A stretch of DNA of 64,000 bases. Origin: Cristatella mucedo. Lineage: Eukaryota > Bryozoa > Phylactolaemata > Cristatellidae. Of this stretch, positions 58,501 through 64,000 are shown in pieces; within the stretch, counting starts at the first letter, position 1, and each line of letters starts with the position of its first letter. The notes under the pieces are model-generated. The model saw nothing but the letters and a program-made list of their open reading frames with translations, was not told the DNA's origin and made no database searches. The translations under genes and the position numbers were made by a program. The stretch is taken from positions 839,001 through 903,000 of the forward strand of contig WPIO01000103.1 of the NCBI GenBank assembly GCA_009760855.2. The letters run 5' to 3'.

Positions 58501-61500
58501 TTGCATGCTGTAGAATCAGTGTCATGGTTTGGGAAAACAAATCATCTATTACTTCGTGGTATCACCGGTGGGCTATCTTGCGAAGATTTTTTGCTCTGAA
58601 TATGTCACCATCGTAGTCTGCATGTCTTTTTCCACTGTGCTGGCTCTTTTGAAAGAGTTTTCCTGTTGGACCAAATTAGTTTAAATCCATTGCAGTAAGG
58701 TAAAGTGCTACAGGGTCAAGAGATCAAGATCCTTTTTGTCACGCACATATCGTGAAGCTTTGTTGTTCTCGTGGGGGCGCCCCCTTCCTTGAGCTTCGTT
58801 CCTAAAGCAGCTTCCCTGTGAGCACGGTCTTGGAATTTCTGTAAGCTTGCTGAAAGGAATGGCAAACTCGTATTTAACAGCTGCTTGTTATAAGGGGGCT
58901 TTGTTGCTGTGAGGGTGTGCCGTGGTTTATGGAACCTCTTGTACTCTGGACTCACTCTGTCCTGTTAGTGCTTCGTACTTTGCACTCTGTACTCCGTACT
59001 CCGCAGACGTTGCCGATCCACGTCAAGTGTTGGCATGACTCGTGTGATTAGTAGCTCTCCTACCGAGCCGATATTCTGCTTTGAGGGTTTGTGTTTTACC
59101 AGCGATAGCCCAGGAGATGCTCGCTCTTCACGACCGAGGTCGTGGTTTCGAATCCTGCAGTTGAGCAATCCTTCGATGCCAACTGCAAGCGGTGGTGATG
59201 GCCGATAAGGCCCTTCTGCCGCCATACAAATGAGGCTGTTAAATCAGCTACGATGTGAGTTTGCCATTGGCTAGCACTTCGTGGGCAATCGGCTTTTGTT
59301 TGTGAGTGAGTCAGCCTCGTGGCCAAGGCTGCCACTGCACGATGCCAGCGATCCTCTTCCTGCTACCAGATCTGTTGCTAGGATGTCGTAGGGCAGGCTG
59401 TGTAGCCATTTTGTTGCCTGCGCATAGCACCGGAGCACCCCTCGTACTAATGTCTGCTTCCGAGTGTTGCTGGTGCAAGTAGGGTGCAGCTCTCCCTCAC
59501 ACCAGTTCTGCCAAGGCACACACAGTTCGTAGAGAAGTGAATCCGTCCAGGTCTTTTCACATGCTAGCCATCGGGTCAACCGTTGTTCGTGAGTTTGGTG
59601 TTCGTGAGCATGCAGACTCGGGTGTAACAGTGTGCGATAGCTACTGTGGCAGCAGTGGTGCAGCTCGTCTTCGAGTTGTGGCCCCTGCTTTTCCTCTTCA
59701 CTGAGAAGGCAGCTTTTGCTTGCTCCTCTTGAATGGCACTTGATCGATAGGTTTCGAGGTTTAACTTGACGATAGTCTTGAGTAGTTCGATCGCCACCGC
59801 AGACGGCCGTTCTGGGTCTTCACTCTTTTTCTGGCACTCGTTGGGTTTACTGGTGCGTTTTTCTTTTGGGAGAGCAAACAGCTGGAGCTGATCTCTCGAT
59901 GGATGGCTGGGCACCGTTATTGAATTTAGAGCTAGCTCGGTCAGCATGTTTGCCAATACACTGCCTTCTAGAACTCGGTGTAGCATGATGCATTTTTACT
60001 ATATCTTATTCACTTAACCACAAGCGCGTGGTGATGTTTTGGTCGTCACTAGCATTCACTGCAGTGCATGTCCTGGTCGCAACCTGGAGAAGTTGATTTG
60101 CCTCTGTTTTGATTTAAGCTGCACGTGACTCGGATCGAGCTAGCCAATTACAGTGTCGTTTTTCAGGTATCCTGCACGCTGCCGACGAACGGGATTTCAA
60201 GACAGCTTTTTCGTATTTCTACGAAGCCTTTGAGGGATATGACTCAGTCGACAGTCCAAAGGCTGTAGTCGGGCTCAAGTACATGTTGCTGTCCAAGATT
60301 ATGCTTGACCAGTAAGCGCTGACCGGTGGGGGTGTTCAATTTGCTGCAAGACTCTCGTGAGCCCAGCACTCAACGCGAGTGCAGCTAAGACTGCGCTGCG
60401 GCCGTTACCGGCTTGATGCCGTGGAGCCAAGCCATTCAAGAGAGCTCTACCGGCCTCCTGGTCTTGGCGCGGGGTAAGGTGGTGATGGTCACGCTTCACC
60501 ACCCAGGTCGTGATAGCCGCTGGGACTATTGGGCGGCTATTTGAACGAGGTTGCTGAATCAGTTAATCTTTACGTTTTACGTTACCGGCACCGAGTTTTT
60601 TGTTGTCAAAGCTAGCTCGGGCGGTACCCTAGTTCGGCGCTTCGTCTGCTTTTGACATTAGCTCTGTCAAGTCCATGGTGGCAGTTACTCTCTTCGGTTA
60701 CTCAATTAGCTTGCTGGCTTGCAGCGCATCAGTCCCGTGGCCTCGCACGACCGATGTTTGAATTCTGCAGTGGGCTATCCTTTTTTGCCAACTGCAAGCG
60801 GTGGTGATAGCCGTTAATGGCTCTTCTGCCACCATTCAAATGAAGCTGTTTAATCAGCTAATATTGTGCTGCCGTGTGGCCTTGTGGCCTTGCCTGTGTA
60901 TTCTTTGGCCGACTAGGTGACTTGGAAATTCGCTTACACGGGCACTAACTCGTTTTCCATTCACAGCAGGTATGCTGGTGGTTCCATGGTGACCCTCAAA
61001 CCGAGCTTGGCCAGCAGGTCTGCTATAGTGTCTGCATGCAATCTGGGTCTCCGCTGTTCCAAAGTGACCTTTTACTAGATGACCGTATCAGCTCCACAAG
61101 GTCAAGTCTGCATACTTTCAGTTAGTATCATTTCGGAAATTCAGACCTGCTTAAACAAGGTGCCACAGCCATGCTGTGGTTTGTGCATTTATGACATCCC
61201 CTCATCCTCGACTTCTATAACTCACTATTTGCAGGTCTTCCTGCCTGTACATGAAAACGCGGTTGGGAAACTCTCGTCGAAATTGCAACCTCATGCCACT
61301 TCTCACCAACTTTCAGTGGCTTTACATAAAGCAGCATGTCGGCTTCAATGCTCTGTCTCTCACTTTGAGGTCACTTCATTCTCTTGCTGCAGCTTGTCTA
61401 TGGGAATGACTTCCTAATCAGGCTTTGCATTGTACCACTCGCTCTTCTGCTTTAATTCATTTAGCTGTACCTATAATTAACCTCAGATCCTTTGACGTAG

Positions 61501-64000
61501 CTTGTGAAAATATTAATTGATAGGCCAAAAAATACATGTGCTGTTGGTATGTATGCATTAATGTGACGTCGTCCCAGCAGGATTCTTTTTGACCGTTATT
61601 TAATAATGATAATAATAATACACTTGATAAAGCACCCTCAGAGAACTCAATCTCTTTATAATAATTGTAATAATGATGATAATACATTTGTGTAGCACCC
61701 TCAGAGAACTCAATCTCTTACTAGGCACTTTACAGATGTTGTATAGAAAGCATTACCGAAGGATTGGTGGTAACATGCGAAAGAAGCAGGCATAGTGGAA
61801 GCAGGTTCATGCGCACAAAGCATGAATCACAAAGAACAGGCATAGAGGCCACAAGTTTCCATGTTGTCTCTTCTGCTGCAACATGGTTCCTCATAGCCTT
61901 AGTTTTACTGCAAAGGTCTATTATTGGTTTGGGCCGAACACCCCACCTCAGCCGTCTGTTGATATCGCTCCATAGTTGCTCTATGGGGTTAAACTAATGT
62001 GACTGGCTGGGCCACTGCATCAGCCGTTTGCTACCACTAGCCGACTTTTCTATAAAACTTGTTCTCTGTGGAATGAGCTACGGCAGAAGAGACAACACTG
62101 AAGTTGGTGGCGTCTATGCTTAGCCAGACAATGGAGGTCATCGAGAATCGTGGTGGGAAGACAGCACGCTAAGCGCATTCATAACGACATCATTTTTGTT
62201 TGTTTTTGGGCTATCAATAAATATTCTCACATGCTTCGAATAATTTAAGTATTCTTTGCATTATATTAAACCTGGTTACTCGAACCAATTTACAGCCACA
62301 GCAGCTGTGGCCATACTGCAAGCATTGTTTGCTACTGAGTATATGTAAAGTACATAAAAAAAGGAGATCTAGTTGTCTTTCGTTGTTCTTCTTTGTTCTT
62401 TGTTCGTTGGTCTTTAGTTGTCCTTTGTTGTTCTTCTTCAAATATCTTATTGTTGTTACTATTAATATTATCTGCTGAGCAAGGTGTTAAGCCGTGTCTC
62501 AACCGTAAATTCAGTAGCCGCTTGATTGAGACCCTGATTGATTTCATTGGGGAATTGCTGTCGTAAGTTCAACCAGTGCCGGATTTCTCATTCATCGGGC
62601 CCTGTTGAACCTATTGTATGCTGTGTGTAAGACGGCGTGTGCCTCCTTCATCAGTTGATCCCGGTGCACTTGTTATGTGGCAGAGGAAGGCCACTCGTAT
62701 ACACTTGTTGAACTGATTGTTACAATCGAGCTTAACCGCTCAGTTTTAGATCTTGAGTTTTTCTAATCGTCAGTTTCAGATCTGTAGAGTGCTGAGTAAT
62801 TGTGCAAGTGAATGCTTCGTTTCATTCATATTTAATGAATTATTGATGTACTGTCAACTGAATTACAAGGGTTGTGCTTGCCCGGTGTTGGCAGCAACGT
62901 TTAAAGGGGCACTCTGGGCTAGTGCATAAAGAGATGTCTATTTGGGCTCTTGGTCGCTAAATTGGTCTCAAACTCTTGATTCTGTAGCTAGCATTGCAGT
63001 TAATCATCAGTGAGGACTAACGAATGCAGTTGTGATTTTGTCGGTCACGTCATCGTCTGCGATTCCTCTAAAAGGAATGAAGAAGGCATACTCTTTACCG
63101 GCACCCATGATTTTTTGTTTTCTTCTGGGCGCCCGTTGGTTTTGGCCAAGAAGTCGAACTGTGCTCAGCTTGATCGGTCTTCCATCCTGCAGTGCCCGGT
63201 CGTGTAGACGTATACACCAAAGGCAGAAGCGAGACTGAAACAGGACCAAAAAGAAACCTGCAACCTGTAAAGCTGGCTTAACCAGGTCCCACGTAGGTGG
63301 AAACTGCCAATCAATCCATCGTGATCGTTAGGACGGCTGCTTTTTTGCTTTGTCAAGCTAGCTTCCTTCGGAATCGAAGTCACCAAGGAGTGTTACTGCA
63401 CTTCGGTGTTGGATTGATAGCACGGGCAGCAGTGCAAGACCATATGCCGCTGCTAGTCGCTCAGATACATTCTGTCAGTTTCTGGTGGTATTGAACAGTT
63501 GCTGCTGTTCTCTCCTCAGAAACGTCGAGAAAACTGACGACGAATGGCCAGGCATTGAGAATGTATTCAGCAAAAGTACTTTCCAGACTTTCCTATTAAT
63601 CGTCAGACTTCAGTCACTTCCACTTTAGCTCGGCTATCGGTGGGCAGTACTCCTCAGTTTGTGTGTACATCGTCGCTTGTTACTTTATGCTTGAGAATGG
63701 CACAACTGGCTCGTGGCCGGTTCCCAGTGGTTATCGCTAGTGCTACAGTTTGAGCGTTTAGGCTAGTGCAGCCAGTAGGTTAATAATAATTATACATTTT
63801 TTATAGCGCCCCAGGGAATCTCTTTCTGCGTACTTCCTGTTTGCTGCAAAGTAAGCACGATCGAATGGTTAGTGGAAGCGTGCTCGATGAGAACAAGTAT
63901 AACATGGTTAGAGGTGTCGGGCACAGGTTCGGCATGCAAATATGGTTAGTGGCAGCATGCGCGTTGTGGTGATTCCACCGAAGTGCAGCACGAGCAAATC
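43832..64000 (+). CDS. PSMD11: 26S proteasome non-ATPase regulatory subunit 11 (Rpn6), 5' part of gene
   Basis: Rpn6 is a PCI-domain subunit of the proteasome lid that clamps the 19S regulator to the 20S core. Seven coding exons are readable: 43832-43913, 46801-46902, 51983-52107, 55096-55225, 55331-55442, 58373-58455 and 60167-60311. All junctions are GT-AG and in phase, totalling 779 nt (259 codons plus 2 nt). The product follows the insect and human proteins end to end: [108 protein letters not shown] and [17 protein letters not shown]. This covers the N-terminal helical-repeat region and the start of the PCI domain. About 160 C-terminal residues (rest of PCI and C-terminal helix) lie beyond the window. 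The start ATG matches the family N-terminus in length. No break is seen in the visible part. The introns are loaded with mobile elements. Confidence 0.95.
44170..44285 (+). mobile_element. L2-B LINE 3' end (PSMD11 intron 1)
   Basis: GGAGTGGGCTGTAGAGAACT then CCACCGTAACATCCACATAG matches the post-ORF segment of L2-B. Only the last ~115 bp is present. Confidence 0.7.
44738..44832 (+). mobile_element. SINE2 body, headless (PSMD11 intron 1)
   Basis: ATCGCCACTGCAAGTGGCGG, then AGCCGTAAAGGCTCTTCTGT and AGGCTGCTTAATCAGCTAGG. It is the same body as at 8797, without a recognisable tRNA head. Confidence 0.75.
45097..46040. mobile_element. Foldback element with ~430-bp inverted arms (PSMD11 intron 1)
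   Basis: The left arm (45097-~45524) and right arm (~45611-46040) are reverse complements with scattered mismatches along their whole length. Examples are GGTACCTTTCGAAAGACGAA on the left against TGTTTGTCTTTCGAAAGGTA on the right, and the shared GAAATGCACGTTCAGCTCTG. Only about 90 bp lies between the arms and there is no coding capacity. Flanks are TTAAGAG (45090-45096) and TTTAAAGAG (46044-46052), a possible imperfect target duplication. Non-autonomous MULE-like elements (long TIRs, 8-11 bp duplications) and TTAA-targeting piggyBac relatives are both candidates. Confidence 0.85.
46801..46902 (+). CDS. PSMD11: PSMD11 exon 2
   Basis: Acceptor tcgtttgcag; donor gtgagc. Encodes (V)[17 protein letters not shown] and [16 protein letters not shown], 102 nt, phase 1 in and phase 1 out. 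KEQ-ILELG-LL is conserved in the family. Confidence 0.93.
47080..47410 (+). mobile_element. L2-A-type fragments in intron 2
   Basis: A tail (AAACGCCTGGATAGAAATTT, GGTACTCTTAGGGTGCTTTA) is followed by an ORF2 C-terminal scrap (AACCTCAAATCCTTTGAAGA; GGTATGCTCCCAAAGCATAG, i.e. YAPKA-stop). Two partial insertions in plus orientation. Confidence 0.75.
47425..49075 (-). mobile_element. L2-B LINE with RT palm, split by a nested L2-A (intron 2)
   Basis: Reading down the minus strand: [20 protein letters not shown], motif [34 protein letters not shown] and CGV just before the insertion. After it come [33 protein letters not shown], then 48100-48474 ([20 protein letters not shown]) and 47358-48089 ([20 protein letters not shown] ... 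[12 protein letters not shown]). It ends with the TACAT-type tail near 47430. A frameshift near 48100 and others are present. This is the best L2-B reference in the window. Confidence 0.92.
48568..48792 (-). mobile_element. L2-A tail nested inside the L2-B RT domain
   Basis: (AAT)n, GCACTTGATAAAGCGCTCTC, GGTTAGGGGTAACATGCACA and GCACGCATAAGCACAA are flanked on both sides by L2-B sequence that joins within the conserved GVPQ-SVLG motif. This gives the order of insertion: L2-B first, L2-A later. Confidence 0.92.
49125..49330 (+). mobile_element. L2-A 3' UTR and tail (intron 2)
   Basis: TGTTACCACTAACGGTATTC, then TGCTTAGAAAGAGGTTTAGT and GAGGATGCTATACAAATG, followed by ATT/ATC repeats. Confidence 0.75.
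49331..50350. other. PSMD11 intron 2, unrecognised part
   Basis: Contains a short GT-rich run at 49958-49990. No repeat family or exon is recognised. Confidence 0.4.
50351..50600. repeat. (TA)n arrays upstream of the young L2-A
   Basis: TA-rich 50355-50418 and 50557-50600, with unique sequence between. Confidence 0.9.
50641..51895 (+). mobile_element. L2-A LINE copy 3, young, intact C-terminal half of RT (intron 2)
   Basis: An uninterrupted frame from about 50643 to 51655 begins [20 protein letters not shown] and includes motif B and motif C (FHFYADD, with YADD at about 50792-50803), then thumb and C-terminal regions. The 3' UTR is complete and ends in (ATT)6. It is 5'-truncated just before motif B, so motif A and everything upstream are missing. 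It shares ~99.7% identity by eye with copy 1 (629-1720). Same strand as PSMD11, about 90 bp before exon 3. Confidence 0.96.
51983..52107 (+). CDS. PSMD11: PSMD11 exon 3
   Basis: Acceptor ttgcttgttgcag; donor gtatgt. Encodes [19 protein letters not shown], then [19 protein letters not shown] and TGKE. A young L2-A copy ends about 90 bp upstream of this acceptor. Confidence 0.96.
52133..52265 (-). mobile_element. SINE1, minus strand (intron 3)
   Basis: Plus-strand complement: CACTTGTATAGCACCCTAAG, GAACTTGATCTCTATCCAGG (tail), then GGGGCTCAAGACCACGACCT (B-box region) and AAGCAAGCACCATACCCCTG (A-box region). Confidence 0.75.
52347..52429 (+). repeat. Short direct duplication, 37 bp at 46-bp period (intron 3)
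   Basis: CTAAATTGGCATTTTTGAAT followed by TGTGCAGCTGTG occurs at 52347 and 52393 with one difference. Confidence 0.85.
52658..53185 (-). mobile_element. L2-A LINE 3' end, minus strand (intron 3)
   Basis: (AAT)n tail, 3' UTR signature (GGTTAGGGGTGACATGCACC), then minus-strand ORF2 C-terminus [20 protein letters not shown] and [16 protein letters not shown]. 5'-truncated near 53185. Confidence 0.9.
53355..54190 (+). mobile_element. L2-A LINE, decayed (intron 3)
   Basis: [20 protein letters not shown] corresponds to [20 protein letters not shown]. Later matches include [32 protein letters not shown] and ACATCAAATCTAGACATCTG (TSNLDIC for TSRLDFC). Heavily frameshifted. Confidence 0.85.
54191..54803. 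other. PSMD11 intron 3, unrecognised part
   Basis: No repeat family or exon is recognised. Confidence 0.4.
54804..54938. mobile_element. Single-arm copy of the foldback family, flanked by 11-bp direct repeat (intron 3)
   Basis: The direct repeat GTTAACCGACC occurs exactly at 54804-54814 and 54928-54938. The 113 bp between (CAGAACTTCCGATCCCAGCT, GTCTTTCGAAAGGTACCATA, CATTCTCGACTTTCTCC) matches the terminal ~115 bp of the right arm of the 45097-46040 foldback. Either a one-arm element transposed or one arm was lost. Confidence 0.75.
55096..55225 (+). CDS. PSMD11: PSMD11 exon 4
   Basis: Encodes [18 protein letters not shown], then [19 protein letters not shown] and TEALQL. Donor gtaagc. The acceptor (gtctgtgcgcgcag) has a poor polypyrimidine tract, but alignment to homologues fixes it. 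The exon is markedly GC-rich at third positions. Confidence 0.95.
55331..55442 (+). CDS. PSMD11: PSMD11 exon 5
   Basis: After a 105-bp intron. Encodes (G)[16 protein letters not shown], then [20 protein letters not shown]. Donor gtgagt. GC-rich like exon 4. Confidence 0.96.
55478..55556. repeat. (GA)n microsatellite (intron 5)
   Basis: GAGA repeats starting about 35 bp after the exon 5 donor; pure AG at 55498-55540. Confidence 0.95.
55557..56304. other. PSMD11 intron 5, unrecognised part
   Basis: Contains a short duplication (GTAGGGGTCGGAGTG near 55785-55820) and a G-run at 56139-56149. Nothing else is recognised. Confidence 0.4.
56305..56480 (+). mobile_element. L2-A LINE fragment around the YADD box (intron 5)
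   Basis: GGTTAGGCTTTCACTTATAT then GCCAATGACACACAGCTGTA gives [13 protein letters not shown], so the catalytic YADD is YAND. Preceded by LSDVIAKH- and followed by EPSQT-like decay. Confidence 0.8.
56575..57230 (+). pseudogene. Tc1/mariner-like element remnant, copy 1 (intron 5)
   Basis: Starts with the terminal motif AAGCATGTGAAAATAATTAT at 56579, shared with both ends of the 61500-62230 element. It shares the internal segment CCATGATTCTTTATGACCTC...TGTCTGGCCA with that element. Near 57153-57195 it encodes [14 protein letters not shown], the DLNPIE motif around the last catalytic acid of Tc1 transposases. Interrupted by a SINE1. No clear right terminus. Confidence 0.65.
56635..56787 (+). mobile_element. 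SINE1 inserted in the Tc1-like remnant
   Basis: The tRNA-like head (GGTTGGTGCAGCGGTTAAGG, then GTCGTCGGCTTGAGCCCTGA) joins an L2-like tail (GAAGTGCCTGAATAGAGATT, AGTTCTCTTGGGGCGCTATA, CAAATGAATTAT). Flanking words GGAGTGTA (56627-56634) and GGAGTTTA (56788-56795) look like an 8-bp target duplication with one mismatch. This is the best full-length SINE1. Confidence 0.85.
57231..58372. other. PSMD11 intron 5, unrecognised part
   Basis: May contain the right part of the Tc1-like element up to about 57450. The rest is unrecognised. Confidence 0.35.
58373..58455 (+). CDS. PSMD11: PSMD11 exon 6
   Basis: Acceptor tatcttgtttag; donor gtaagg. Encodes (R)[17 protein letters not shown] and [10 protein letters not shown]. 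The conserved ALTSARTTANAIYCPPK block of Rpn6 has two conservative A-to-G changes. Confidence 0.96.
58456..59091. other. PSMD11 intron 6, unrecognised part
   Basis: No recognised repeat or exon. Confidence 0.4.
59092..59262 (+). mobile_element. SINE2 with tRNA head (intron 6)
   Basis: GCGATAGCCCAGGAGATGCT, GTGGTTTCGAATCCTGCAG (B box), the body CCAACTGCAAGCGGTGGTGA and CGATAAGGCCCTTCTGCC, and the end GAGGCTGTTAAATCAGCTA. A near-complete reference copy. Confidence 0.87.
59263..60166. other. PSMD11 intron 6, unrecognised part
   Basis: The minus-strand frames at 59271-59579 and 59576-59986 (102 and 136 codons) have no recognised domain. Confidence 0.35.
60167..60311 (+). CDS. PSMD11: PSMD11 exon 7
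   Basis: Acceptor gtcgtttttcag; donor gtaagc. Encodes (G)[17 protein letters not shown], then [19 protein letters not shown] and [11 protein letters not shown]. It ends two bases into the next codon. Exon 8 was not found before base 64000. Confidence 0.96.
60440..60570 (+). mobile_element. SINE2, internally deleted (intron 7)
   Basis: GGGTAAGGTGGTGATGGTCA then CACCCAGGTCGTGATAGCCG and AACGAGGTTGCTGAATCAGT. The head joins the end of the body with the B-box region missing. Confidence 0.6.
60715..60872 (+). mobile_element. SINE2 (intron 7)
   Basis: Decayed head (GATGTTTGAATTCTGCAG), body CCAACTGCAAGCGGTGGTGA and CCGTTAATGGCTCTTCTGCC, and the end AAGCTGTTTAATCAGCTAAT. Confidence 0.83.
60965..61499 (+). 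mobile_element. L2-A LINE, decayed (intron 7)
   Basis: CTCAAACCGAGCTTGGCCAG, then TTCCAAAGTGACCTTTTACT and GATGACCGTATCAGCTCCAC (LKIGSAS...[13 protein letters not shown]), later CTCACCAACTTTCAGTGGCT and TCTCTCACTTTGAGGTCACT. Frameshifted. Confidence 0.85.
61500..62230 (-). pseudogene. Tc1/mariner-like element copy 2 with ~33-bp TIRs (intron 7)
   Basis: Terminal inverted repeats: AGCTTGTGAAAATATTAATT from about 61500, and on the minus strand AGCATGTGAGAATATTTATT from about 62236, 29 of 33 matching by eye. Minus-strand translation near 61920-62015 reads LMQWPSQSH, then a stop where Asp or Leu is expected, then [18 protein letters not shown]. This is the SPDLNPIE-LW hallmark of Tc1 transposases with its catalytic acid in DLNPIE. 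Only the 3' third of a transposase is present and it is broken. Confidence 0.75.
61601..61770 (-). mobile_element. Two L2-A tails in tandem inside the Tc1-like element
   Basis: AATAATACACTTGATAAAGC and AGAACTCAATCTCTTTATAA (first), then AATACATTTGTGTAGCACCC, ACTAGGCACTTTACAGATGT and GAAAGCATTACCGAAGGATT (second). Both are minus-orientation tails without ORF sequence. Confidence 0.75.
62231..63781. other. PSMD11 intron 7, unrecognised part
   Basis: Contains a TTCTTTGTTC/GTTGTTCTTC-rich patch at 62380-62440. The minus frames at 63007-63249 and 63165-63386 lack recognised domains. I searched for the next Rpn6 exon (VSGKLAL-Y-G region) and did not find it. Confidence 0.4.
63782..64000 (-). mobile_element. 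L2-A LINE 3' end, minus strand, running off the window
   Basis: AATAATAATTATACATTTTT, GCGCCCCAGGGAATCTCTTT and the 3' UTR signature (CATGGTTAGAGGTGTCGGGC; GGTTAGTGGCAGCATGCGCG). It continues beyond 64000. Confidence 0.85.

Noticed and set aside
60966-60985. Possible next PSMD11 exon, because the DNA reads RYAGG, like the LALRYAG motif expected there
   Set aside because: The surrounding bases align with L2-A ORF2 ([13 protein letters not shown] region) and the frame breaks at once. It is part of the L2 remnant at 60965-61499.
63511-63640. Possible exon after the acceptor-like ctctcctcag near 63511
   Set aside because: The downstream frame ([19 protein letters not shown]) does not match the Rpn6 sequence expected after KIML, and no good donor follows.

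Overview
This is animal (metazoan) nuclear DNA, not bacterial. The evidence is a multi-exon gene with GT-AG introns, two families of L2-clade LINE retrotransposons, tRNA-derived SINEs, Tc1/mariner, Ty3/gypsy-like and R2/NeSL-like remnants, and many long (CT)n, (TA)n, (CA)n and (CTG)n arrays. The host protein I can read closely resembles insect and vertebrate 26S proteasome subunit Rpn6/PSMD11, and L2-clade LINEs are common in aquatic invertebrates and vertebrates. I call it an invertebrate metazoan and cannot fix the phylum from sequence alone.

Layout. Bases 1-24,800 are gene-poor: mostly decayed fragments of two L2 families (here L2-A, tail (ATT)n, and L2-B, tail (TACAT)n), a few SINEs, microsatellites and long single-copy stretches where I recognise nothing. 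At 24,982-25,520 on the minus strand there is a compact candidate gene: TATA box, four tiny exons in perfect phase, and a 34-residue Lys/Gly-rich product. Bases 25,500-35,500 are again L2 debris, ending in a 545-bp CT tract. Bases 35,500-39,400 hold a pure (CTG)46 array inside an R2/NeSL-like reverse transcriptase remnant, a solo LTR, and the integrase end plus 3' LTR of a Ty3/gypsy-like element with very short LTRs. Bases 40,319-42,275 hold the longest L2-A copy (minus strand).

From 43,832 to the right edge the window is the 5' part of the PSMD11/Rpn6 gene (plus strand). Seven coding exons encode about 259 residues of an expected ~420, and the gene runs off the window. Its introns (105 bp to over 5 kb) are filled with L2 copies, SINEs, Tc1-like elements and a ~944-bp foldback element with ~430-bp arms. 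An L2-A copy in intron 2 ends about 90 bp before exon 3 and is almost identical to the copy at 629-1720, so this L2 lineage has moved recently.

How the parts relate. The autonomous L2-A elements share their 3' tail with one SINE family (SINE1), so L2-A is the probable mobilising partner. A second SINE family (SINE2) has another tail whose partner is not visible here. The only strongly supported host protein is the proteasome lid subunit. The 34-aa gene is predicted purely from signals and phase and is the most novel item.
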